DNA from: Pseudomonadales bacterium | Lineage (GTDB): Bacteria; Pseudomonadota; Gammaproteobacteria; Pseudomonadales; Azotimanducaceae | Direction of reading: 5' to 3' | DNA length: 64,000 nucleotides | Assembly (NCBI GenBank): GCA_028281005.1 | Contig: JANQKS010000040.1 | Location: 1-64,000, forward strand | In this document: one piece after another, positions 24,473-31,338 of the stretch | Position numbering within the stretch: the stretch's first letter is position 1 | Layout of the letters: each line of letters opens with the position of its first letter | Made by a program: the position numbers and the translations under genes | Notes under the pieces: generated by a model | Told to the model about the DNA's origin: nothing | Databases searched by the model: none | The model's input: only the letters and a program-made list of their open reading frames with translations

Positions 24473-25401
24473 GCTGGATATTTCTCCTTCAGCCACTGCA
24501 ACATGGCGTTGTTGGTCTCTTCGGGGCACTCTTGTTGAATCCAGTGCCCGCAAGGGAATTGCACAACACGGAGATCATCCACTACCTGATCCAAGGTCGG
24601 TGAGGCCGGTACCATATCGTATTGACCGTGAATCATAAGCGTAGGTTGATAGATGTGTTGCTCGTATTCGCCTATGACCTCCCAGTTGCGGGAGAAGTTC
24701 CGGTACCAGTTTATGCCACCGGTGAAACCCGAATGCGCAAAAGCATCGCTAAAGACTTGCAGTTCAGCATCACTCATAAACATCTCGCCGGGTACGTCGT
24801 CGGCCTCGGCAATGGCGATCAAGGGCATCCCGACCGGTAATTCTGCCGGGGGCGCCAGCCACTGTTTGGTGCGATAGATGTTGCGCAGGAAACGTTCGCG
24901 ATTGTTGTCAAACGCTGCGTCAGCCACGCCGGGCTGGCGGTTGAAGTGTACGATGTAGAAATCGCCGCCCAACTGAGATTCCCAGAAGCCCACCCATTCG
25001 CTGGTGCCGCGGTCCATGAAGGGTACGCTCAAGTTGATGACGCCGCTGACCCGTTCGCGCTGCATCATGGCCATGTTCCACACCACAATGGCACCCCAGT
25101 CGTGGCCGACAAATACTGCGTCGTGGTAACCGAAGTGATCCAACAGTCCGGCCAGATCGCTGGTGAGGTGGGTGATGTCATAGTCGGTGACTGCCGCCGG
25201 ACGGGAAGAGTGGCCGTAGCCGCGTTGGTTAGGCGCAATGACGTGGTAGCCGGCATCCACCAGCGGCTGAATCTGATGACGCCAGGAATAGGCATGTTCA
25301 GGCCAGCCGTGGCATAACACCAAGGGTTTGCCACTGCCAGCCTGAAACACTTCTAACTCGATGTCGTTGGTGGCAATCATTTCAGCAGCTGGGAAATTCA
25401 T
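24469..25401 (-). CDS. Epoxide hydrolase-like alpha/beta hydrolase
   Basis: A 310-residue alpha/beta hydrolase of the epoxide hydrolase/haloalkane dehalogenase branch. HGWPE (residues 31-35) is the oxyanion motif, and the nucleophile is an aspartate in VGHDWGA (Asp101), not a serine. The base histidine is in FPCGHWIQQECPEE near the end. The N-terminal ATG at 25401 is chosen because GAGGA lies 10 bases upstream; the longer frame from 25440 lacks this. It is the first gene of a two-gene unit with the VOC protein. The intergenic region before it contains a pair of direct repeats. Confidence 0.9.
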   Translation of the reverse strand: MNFPAAEMIATNDIELEVFQAGSGKPLVLCHGWPEHAYSWRHQIQPLVDAGYHVIAPNQRGYGHSSRPAAVTDYDITHLTSDLAGLLDHFGYHDAVFVGHDWGAIVVWNMAMMQRERVSGVINLSVPFMDRGTSEWVGFWESQLGGDFYIVHFNRQPGVADAAFDNNRERFLRNIYRTKQWLAPPAELPVGMPLIAIAEADDVPGEMFMSDAELQVFSDAFAHSGFTGGINWYRNFSRNWEVIGEYEQHIYQPTLMIHGQYDMVPASPTLDQVVDDLRVVQFPCGHWIQQECPEETNNAMLQWLKEKYPA

Positions 25402-25438
25402 AACAGCTTGGTCCTCTAAGTGGTCGTAAGCGGTCGGC

Positions 25439-25481
25439 ATTGTACGGCCGGACTATATAGCCGGATCGCGGATTGTACGGC
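25439..25481. promoter_or_regulatory. Direct repeats flanking an 8-bp palindrome in a divergent promoter region
   Basis: ATTGTACGGC occurs at 25439-25448 and again at 25472-25481, exactly 33 bases apart (about three helical turns). Between them is the palindrome CTATATAG (25453-25460) with CCGGA on both sides. The spacing on one face of the helix suits a regulator site serving the epoxide hydrolase operon and/or the small peptide gene. Confidence 0.4.
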
Positions 25482-25656
25482 TGATCAGAGTAGCGGTTCG
25501 AGGGGGCTCGGTCACGTGACATTTGGGACCCGATGACTCCTGTTCTGACCTAACGTCGGGAGCATGTCGGTAGCGCAAGAGCGTGCGTCTCTGCTGTTGT
25601 CCACGCTGCGGGCGCCGTACGCTGACAAACCCTTAGATTACATATGGAGGCGCGCG

Positions 25657-25890
25657 ATGCAGCCGTTTCAGACCCAAAAACCCAAGAGCCGAGACTCCCA
25701 CACACAGCCCAGCGTGCTTGAACTCAGCGATCTGAGCCGTGTCAGCGGCGGCAGTAGTACCTCAACTTGGATGTCCACAATGAGCCCTAACGACGGCATT
25801 TTAGACCCCACCGGATTTGGCGGTGCGTTGTCGATCCGGTCCGGTCCGCTGACCCCATTTGGATTTATGGAGAACTTTTTGGGCTCGTAG
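25657..25890 (+). CDS. Candidate double-glycine-leader peptide precursor
   Basis: A 77-residue ORF with a textbook GGAGG site six bases before its ATG. Residues 20-32 read VLELSDLSRVSGG, matching the double-glycine leader pattern of secreted bacteriocin and microcin precursors (hydrophobic residues at intervals, then GG). The predicted 45-residue core after Gly32 is rich in Ser, Gly, Thr, Pro and Phe and contains DPTGFGGALSIR and PLTPFGFMENFL; it has no cysteine, so no lanthionine or disulfide is expected. A longer reading from 25564 lacks a ribosome site. The TM2-domain gene follows after 15 bases. No C39 peptidase/ABC exporter is within the window, so secretion would need a gene elsewhere. 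The family is not one I recognise. Confidence 0.5.
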   Translation: MQPFQTQKPKSRDSHTQPSVLELSDLSRVSGGSSTSTWMSTMSPNDGILDPTGFGGALSIRSGPLTPFGFMENFLGS

Positions 25891-25905
25891 TGCGACAATA
25901 ATGGT

Positions 25906-26334
25906 ATGAGCAGAAACAACGATACCCATAGTCTGCTGGTTGGCTATGTTCTATGGATCTTTGGCTTCCTGGGCGCGCATCGTTTTTACTTTGGGCGCCC
26001 GGTCAGCGGCACGATCTATCTTTTCACCCTGGGTTTGTTCTTCATTGGCTGGATTGTCGACTTATTCCTGATGCCCAGTCTCGAACGCAGCGCTGACCGG
26101 CGGTATCTGCAGGGTGACATAAATTACACAGCAGCCTGGGTATTGTTGACCTTCCTTGGCATCTTCGGTATTCACCGCTTCTATCAGGGCAAAATCATCA
26201 CCGGCATCTTGTACCTGATTTCGGGCGGTTTATGTTTCATTGGCGTCATTTACGACTATTGGACGTTGAATGAGCAGATCTCCGCGCAGAACGCTGAGCG
26301 CGGGCGTGGTGTCGGGGCTGCCTACATGCGCTAA
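25906..26334 (+). CDS. TM2-domain membrane protein with two TM2 units
   Basis: A 142-residue integral membrane protein made of two TM2-type modules. The first contains GFLGAHRFYFGRPVSGTIYL, the second GIFGIHRFYQGKIITGILYL; each has two hydrophobic helices and an aspartate near the end (WIVDLF, VIYDYW). The tail is short and arginine-rich. TM2 proteins are widespread and their function is unknown. It starts 15 bases after the double-glycine-leader candidate, so the two may be cotranscribed, which would be consistent with (but does not show) an immunity or export-related role. Confidence 0.88.
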   Translation: MSRNNDTHSLLVGYVLWIFGFLGAHRFYFGRPVSGTIYLFTLGLFFIGWIVDLFLMPSLERSADRRYLQGDINYTAAWVLLTFLGIFGIHRFYQGKIITGILYLISGGLCFIGVIYDYWTLNEQISAQNAERGRGVGAAYMR

Positions 26335-26385
26335 TCTGGCGGTCTGTTTTCTGTTTTTAAAGGGAATTGAGACCTCAGATTCGCT

Positions 26386-26802
26386 ATGACAACACCTGAT
26401 GCGGGCCACGCGCCCCAGACACCCCAGACACCCCAGAAAAGATGGTACGAAGGCGGCTGTCACTGCGGCAGAGTGCGTTTCCGTGTGCGTATCAACACGC
26501 CCCACGCACTCGCTTGTAACTGCTCTATGTGCGCCAAGAAGGGCATGATCAATCTCATCGCCTCAGCCGAAGATTTTGAGCTGCTACAAGGTGAGGAAGC
26601 GTTGGCGACCTATCAGTTCAACACCAAGGTGGCTGAACATCGCTTTTGTACCACCTGCGGAATACACCCTTTCAGCCGGCCACGCTCCCATCCGGATGGA
26701 TACGACGTGAATGCCCGTTGCCTGGACGCGGGTTTTGAATTTCTTGAAATTGCGCCGTTTGACGGGCAAAACTGGGAAGCGTCGGTGGATTCGATCCGCT
26801 AA
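26386..26802 (+). CDS. GFA/CENP-V family zinc protein
   Basis: A 138-residue protein of the glutathione-dependent formaldehyde-activating (GFA) fold. Zinc ligands are visible in GGCHCGRVRF, ACNCSMCAKKG and FCTTCGIHPFSRPRSHP. The family binds two zinc ions and includes S-(hydroxymethyl)glutathione synthase-like enzymes, although most members have no proven activity. The N-terminus holds a short 9-bp repeat encoding QTPQTPQ. It lies between the TM2 gene and the ruined PQQ dehydrogenase on the opposite strand. Confidence 0.9.
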   Translation: MTTPDAGHAPQTPQTPQKRWYEGGCHCGRVRFRVRINTPHALACNCSMCAKKGMINLIASAEDFELLQGEEALATYQFNTKVAEHRFCTTCGIHPFSRPRSHPDGYDVNARCLDAGFEFLEIAPFDGQNWEASVDSIR

Positions 26803-26841
26803 TGGCGCGCTTCCCTCCCGGCGCTAAGCTGTGTTTAAACC

Positions 26842-27560
26842 CTATTTCTCCAAAGCCAGATTAGCCTGGTGGCGTATAAAGTGACGCAGGGCTTCGAGGT
26901 GTTCATCTTCCAGGGCGTCATAAGCTGGCGAGCTCTGATCCTAAGTTTTCAAGTGGTTTGAGCACTAGTAACGAAACGTACTGTGTGCCATCCAATTCAT
27001 AGGTGATGGGCGGCGCAGCGATGCCGAGACCGGCCGGGAAACGCCACAGTTCTCTACCGTCCCTTGCGTTATAGGCCACTAAGTCGCCGTTGGCCGTGCC
27101 TTGAAACACCAGATTACCGGCGGTGGTTAGTGTGCCGGGATTCCATGGCTCCGGTAAGCGGAGCTCCCAAGCTTGTTTCTGTGCCACCGGGTCCCAGGCT
27201 TGCAAACTAGAAGTGGTCCCAGGAATTTGAACAAGGAGTTAAGGTCTAGTCGGTCAGCCTGAGGAGGCAATCGAGATGACAAAGGGAAAACAGTATTCAC
27301 CCGAGTTCAAATCGAAAGTGGCATTGGCGGCGATCCGGGGTGATGGCACCACCACGGAGCTTGCGAGCCACTACAAGATTCATCCCAACATGATCACCAA
27401 GTGGAAGCGCGAAGCGCTGTTCACTGTAGGTGCGGCGATGGGCAAGCCATTCGGTGTTATTTTCGTCGGCCATGGATGTGTCGTTGACGTCAACGGCCCA
27501 GCTGGTGGCAGGGCAGCGTAGGACAGCGGCGCATGAAACGCGCAGCAGGTCTTTGATCAT
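26842..27560 (-). pseudogene. Remnants of a PQQ-dependent quinohemoprotein alcohol dehydrogenase
   Basis: Three islands of one minus-strand gene remain. The 5' island (27560-27411) has a good ribosome site, a signal-peptide-like start (MIKDLLRVSCAAVL) and the mature N-terminus NTEWLAHRRTYSEQRF. The middle island (about 27205-26970) has [20 protein letters not shown], then [18 protein letters not shown] and [14 protein letters not shown], classic PQQ beta-propeller sequence. The 3' island (26940-26842) has [20 protein letters not shown], the end of the C-terminal cytochrome c domain. An IS3-type fragment interrupts the first junction and a scar of about 30 bases, changing the frame, marks the second. 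The heme motif and most of the propeller are gone, so the gene is dead. Intact proteins of this kind are about 700 residues. Confidence 0.85.
27210..27419 (+). mobile_element. Truncated IS3-family insertion sequence (left end plus start of orfA)
   Basis: Begins in the region after 27210 with sequence resembling an IS left end (AAGTGGTCCCAGGAATTTG) and a leader with GAGGAGG, then the N-terminal 48 codons of an IS3-type OrfA (27276-27419: MTKGKQYSPEFKSKVALAAI, then the helix-turn-helix TTELASHYKIHPNMITKW). OrfB and the right end are missing. The right breakpoint coincides with GAAGCGCTG (27411-27419), a segment that fits both OrfA and the PQQ dehydrogenase on the other strand. The exact left boundary is uncertain. 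Confidence 0.8.
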
Positions 27561-27716
27561 GGTTTCTCCCTCCTCTTGGATGACCACGAACTTGTGTTTG
27601 TCTGTTTCTAGCAGGGTATACGCTGTCTTGGCAAACCCTACAAAACTCGGCACCACGCACGTTTAAGTGTATGGTGGCCGCTCACCCAATCTCTCCCAAA
27701 CCTTAGGAATTTGCCG

Positions 27717-28541
27717 ATGTCTGCCACGACCGTCGAGAACAATTTGGCATTGTTTTGCGATTTCGAAAACATTGCCCTCGGTGTGCGCGACGCCAAATAC
27801 CCAAAGTTTGATATCGCGCTGGTCCTCGAACGGCTGCTGGTGAAAGGCAACGTGGTGGTCAAGAAAGCGTACTGTGATTGGGAGCGTTATAAGGAGTACA
27901 AACCCGCCATGCACGAGGCGGCGTTTGAGCTCATTGAAATTCCTCACACTCGCCAATCGGGCAAAAACTCAGCTGATATTCGGATGGTGGTGGACGCCTT
28001 GGACCTTTGTTACACCAAAGATCACATCGATACTTTTGTCATTATCAGCGGCGATTCGGACTTCTCCCCCCTGGTCAGCAAACTGCGGGAAAATGCCAAG
28101 GTGGTGATTGGCGTCGGCGTAAAAAACAGCACCTCAGACTTGTTGATGAGTAATTGCGACGAGTTCCTGTTCTACGATGACCTGGTGGTGGAAAGCACCA
28201 CGCAGAAAAAACGGCGCAGGGCGCCAAAGAAGAAGGCATCCGGTTCTGCTGGTTCAGCCAAGGCGGACAAAAAAAACAGCAGCGAAGTTGATGCGTCGGA
28301 AGAAGGCCTCGACTTGGTTTTAGACACGGCGGAAGCTCTAATCATGGAGCGGGGTGACGGTGTCTTCGGTTCGATGGTGAAGCAAACGTTGAAGCGGCGC
28401 CGGCCCGGATTCAGCGAAACCGCTTACGGTTTTCGCTCGTTTAATGAGCTACTCGAAGAAGCGGCCAACCGCGGCTTGTTGCGCATGGAAGCGGACGAAC
28501 GTTCCGGCGGTTATGTGATTGTTTCCATACAGCGAGATTGA
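27717..28541 (+). CDS. NYN-domain nuclease-like protein with C-terminal LOTUS (OST-HTH) domain
   Basis: A 274-residue protein with two domains. The N-terminal NYN (PIN-like, LabA/DUF88) domain shows the acidic motifs LFCDFENIALG, KNSADIRMVVDALD and FVIISGDSDFSPLV, the metal-binding pattern of ribonucleases of this fold. A lysine-rich linker (KKRRRAPKKK, about residues 162-190) leads to a LOTUS/OST-HTH-type winged helix (DTAEALIMERGDGVFGSMVK, then FNELLEEAANRGLL). The combination suggests an RNA-binding ribonuclease. The ATG at 27717 is preceded by TTAGGA; the TTG six bases upstream is less likely. It follows the promoter of the dead PQQ gene (divergent) and precedes the serine hydrolase by 38 bases. 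Confidence 0.88.
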   Translation: MSATTVENNLALFCDFENIALGVRDAKYPKFDIALVLERLLVKGNVVVKKAYCDWERYKEYKPAMHEAAFELIEIPHTRQSGKNSADIRMVVDALDLCYTKDHIDTFVIISGDSDFSPLVSKLRENAKVVIGVGVKNSTSDLLMSNCDEFLFYDDLVVESTTQKKRRRAPKKKASGSAGSAKADKKNSSEVDASEEGLDLVLDTAEALIMERGDGVFGSMVKQTLKRRRPGFSETAYGFRSFNELLEEAANRGLLRMEADERSGGYVIVSIQRD

Positions 28542-28579
28542 CAAGCGTGCAGGGTGGAGACTGACTACGGGGGGTTAAC

Positions 28580-29773
28580 ATGGCTGAAGCTGATCAATTC
28601 GAACCACTGCAGGCGGTTGATGACCCGAGCGAACTGGGTTTTGATGTGCGGCGATTGGGAACGCTTGAAGCCAACATCGCCGCGGATATTGAGGCGGGTT
28701 GGTATGACGGCGCCGCGCTTATTGTCGGCCGCCACGGGCGCACAGCTCTAACTTCCATTCAAGGCTACGCGGATCGCTCCAAACAACGCAAGCTGCTCGC
28801 CGATGACGTGCTGGTCACTTTTTCTTCCGGTAAACAATTCACCGTGGCTGCGGTGCTGCACTATGTGGAGAAGGGTTTGTTGCAGCTGCACCAGCCGGTG
28901 GCCGAAGTCATTGAAGAATTTGCCGCTAACGGCAAAGCCAAAATCAACTTGGGACACTTGTTGACCCACACCAGCGGTATCCTGCCGTTTGCACCCATGG
29001 CAAACCCGGCGGATCTTTATGATCAGGAAAAATACGTCGCTTCGATTTGTCAGACACCCCCGGAGACGTTGCCCAGCGAAGCGGTAAGGTATTCCATCAC
29101 CACCGCGCATGCGCTGATGGCGGAGATGGTGCGCCGTGTTGATGGGGGTACACGGCCGTTTCGGCAGATTATGCAAGATGAAATTTTCATCCCGTTAGGG
29201 ATGCACGATACCGCGCTGGGCCTGCCGGATCGGCTGAGGGAGCGAATCTGTCCGGTGGTGGTCACCGACCGCTCGCCCGGGTTGCTTGATCCGGCCATGT
29301 TGGAAGGTACTGAGCAGCGCCTGACCCCTGAGTCCGAAATGCCCGCGGGGGGTTATGTCACCACCATTGCGGACTTTGCCCGGTTTGCGGAAATGTTGCG
29401 CAACGGCGGTACGCTGAACGGCGCATCTATCTTGTCGCCGGCGATGATCTACACCGCAACGCAAAACTACACCGGCGATATGCCTAACGACATCTGGAAC
29501 TATTGTGTGGAGGCACGGAATTGGCCGGTGTTCCCGGCCAACCTCGGCTTAGGCTTTTTCTTGCGCGGCGAAGGTGTGTTCCCGACGCCGTTTGGCTCCC
29601 TTGCCAGCCCTAATACCTTTGGCGGCGTCGGCGCGGGGTCGACTTGTTTTCATATCGACCCGCAGCAAGATCTGTTTGTTGCGTTCCTCTCAACAGGGTT
29701 GTTGGAAGAATCTCGCTCGACGGAACGGCATCAGAAGGTAGCTGACATGGTGCAGGCTGCCATTGTGGATTAG
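28580..29773 (+). CDS. Serine hydrolase of the beta-lactamase class C/esterase family
   Basis: A 397-residue serine hydrolase. The SxxK nucleophile motif is Ser82-Ser-Gly-Lys85 (TFSSGKQF); LGHLLTHTSGI is the family-typical helix; the YxN-type motif appears as Tyr-Ser-Ile in AVRYSITTAHAL, so the third residue differs from penicillin-binding enzymes. GGVGAGSTCF near the C-terminus occupies the HxG/KTG strand position. No signal peptide is seen, which suggests a cytosolic esterase or lactonase rather than a periplasmic beta-lactamase. It is followed after 7 bases by the PQQ sugar dehydrogenase gene. Confidence 0.87.
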   Translation: MAEADQFEPLQAVDDPSELGFDVRRLGTLEANIAADIEAGWYDGAALIVGRHGRTALTSIQGYADRSKQRKLLADDVLVTFSSGKQFTVAAVLHYVEKGLLQLHQPVAEVIEEFAANGKAKINLGHLLTHTSGILPFAPMANPADLYDQEKYVASICQTPPETLPSEAVRYSITTAHALMAEMVRRVDGGTRPFRQIMQDEIFIPLGMHDTALGLPDRLRERICPVVVTDRSPGLLDPAMLEGTEQRLTPESEMPAGGYVTTIADFARFAEMLRNGGTLNGASILSPAMIYTATQNYTGDMPNDIWNYCVEARNWPVFPANLGLGFFLRGEGVFPTPFGSLASPNTFGGVGAGSTCFHIDPQQDLFVAFLSTGLLEESRSTERHQKVADMVQAAIVD

Positions 29774-29780
29774 TTAAAAT

Positions 29781-31277
29781 ATGGTTCTAAATATGCACAC
29801 ACTGGTAAGACCATTACTCCTGCCCGGAACGTTGTTGACCTTAGCAACGATGTTACTCATTGGTTGCACCACAAGTGCGATGCAGTCACCGAGTGGACCG
29901 CTCAGCGACCCGATACCCGCCAAAATCCAACCGGGTGACATTGTTGTTGGCGTTGAAGAGTTTATGCGCCTGCCACAAACCCAAGACTCCGGCACCACCA
30001 TGGTGAACGACGCCTGGGCCCGCATTCAGTACCTCATTCCGTTTGGCAATACCCACGGCACCCTGATGATTAACGATACCCGCGGTGTGTTGTATCTCAC
30101 GGACGATCAAGGCCAAGCGCCGGTGCAGTATTTAGATTTACGCACCCAAGATGTTGGCTTTGATGATTCTCAGTTTCCTAATGAGATGGGTGTGGCCAGC
30201 GTCGCCTTTCATCCGGAATTTACCAGCATCGGCAAGCCGGGGTTCGGTAAGTTTTATACGGCCTACAGCGCAGTCGCGCAGGCGGACACGTCTGGATACT
30301 TAAATGATGACGCCGGCAGTCATGTCAGTGTGATACGCGAATGGACAGCGTTTAATCCGCGCGGCCGTGAGTTTGAAGGCAGCAGTCGCGAAATCTTCCG
30401 GGTTGGGCAGTTTGCCCCCAACCACAACATCGGCACCATTGCATTTAACCCCATTGCGGAAGTGGGCAGCGCTGATTATGGCGTGCTGTACGTCGCGCTA
30501 GGGGACGGCGGCGCGGCCAACGATCCACGCGACTACAGTCAGTCCCTCGCCGCGCCGCTGGGTGCGATCTTACGCATCAAAACCCTGGCCACCAGAAGTT
30601 CTGGGGACGCGGCGGCGGATGGACACGTCAAACAGTATGGTATTCCGGCGGACAATCCCTTTGTCGGGCGGGAAGCGGAAGGTATTGCGCCGGAGATCTG
30701 GGTCAGTGGGTTGCGTCATGCGCAACATTTTTCCTGGGATTCGCGTGGGCGTATGTTCATCAATGACATTGGCCAGAATATGGTGGAAGAAGTGAATCTG
30801 GGTGTGGCGGGCGCCAACTATGGTTGGCGGCTGCGTGAAGGTGGTTTTGCCACCGGTTTTGCCGTTGGCGGCGGACAACCAGGTGAGGTATTCAGTCTGG
30901 CCGCGTCAGAGGATGAGTTTGTCTATCCGATAGCGCAGTACGATCATGATGAAGGCCACGCCATCGGCAGCGGCTTTTTCTACGAAGGCAACAAGATCCC
31001 ACAGCTGCTCGGCAAGTACGTGTTTGCTGATATCGTTAACGGACGCATTTTCTACATCGATGCCGACGAGGTCACACCCGGCGTCTACCAGGACATAAAG
31101 GAACTGCGTTTGTCCTTTGCCGGACAGGAGCGTGCGCTACAGGCTGTGGCCAGCATGGCCAATTCATACATGCAGGGGCGGCGTGTGGACTTGCGACTGG
31201 GGCAAGATGCGCTGGGCGAGCTGTATTTACTGACCAAGGCAGATGGGTGGGTACGCAAGCTGGTGCCGCTGGAATAG
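29781..31277 (+). CDS. PQQ-dependent sugar dehydrogenase-like lipoprotein
   Basis: A 498-residue soluble-aldose-dehydrogenase-type beta-propeller. A lipoprotein signal peptide is evident (LLTLATMLLIGCTTS, lipidated cysteine about residue 29). Propeller features include GVASVAFHPEF, PNHNIGTIAFNP, LYVALGDGGAANDPRDYSQ, IWVSGLRHAQHFSWD, FINDIGQNMVEEVNL and NYGWRLREGG, all shared with glucose/sorbosone dehydrogenases that use PQQ and calcium. The signature around the catalytic histidine (ASVAFHPEF) is intact. It probably acts in the periplasm or outer membrane and needs imported or made PQQ. Another PQQ enzyme gene 2.3 kb upstream is dead. A hairpin (31293-31316) follows. Confidence 0.88.
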   Translation: MVLNMHTLVRPLLLPGTLLTLATMLLIGCTTSAMQSPSGPLSDPIPAKIQPGDIVVGVEEFMRLPQTQDSGTTMVNDAWARIQYLIPFGNTHGTLMINDTRGVLYLTDDQGQAPVQYLDLRTQDVGFDDSQFPNEMGVASVAFHPEFTSIGKPGFGKFYTAYSAVAQADTSGYLNDDAGSHVSVIREWTAFNPRGREFEGSSREIFRVGQFAPNHNIGTIAFNPIAEVGSADYGVLYVALGDGGAANDPRDYSQSLAAPLGAILRIKTLATRSSGDAAADGHVKQYGIPADNPFVGREAEGIAPEIWVSGLRHAQHFSWDSRGRMFINDIGQNMVEEVNLGVAGANYGWRLREGGFATGFAVGGGQPGEVFSLAASEDEFVYPIAQYDHDEGHAIGSGFFYEGNKIPQLLGKYVFADIVNGRIFYIDADEVTPGVYQDIKELRLSFAGQERALQAVASMANSYMQGRRVDLRLGQDALGELYLLTKADGWVRKLVPLE

Positions 31278-31292
31278 CACCTATGGTAGGGT

Positions 31293-31316
31293 TTAGACTG
31301 ACCAGTTAGAGTCTAA
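31293..31316. terminator. Hairpin between the PQQ sugar dehydrogenase and heme-propeller genes
   Basis: Arms TTAGACT (31293-31299) and AGTCTAA (31310-31316) pair exactly across a 10-base loop and are followed by TTGTT. It could attenuate transcription between the two genes or mark the end of the upstream unit; the T-run is weak. Confidence 0.4.
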
Positions 31317-31338
31317 TTGTTCCAAGAGGGGGGAGATT

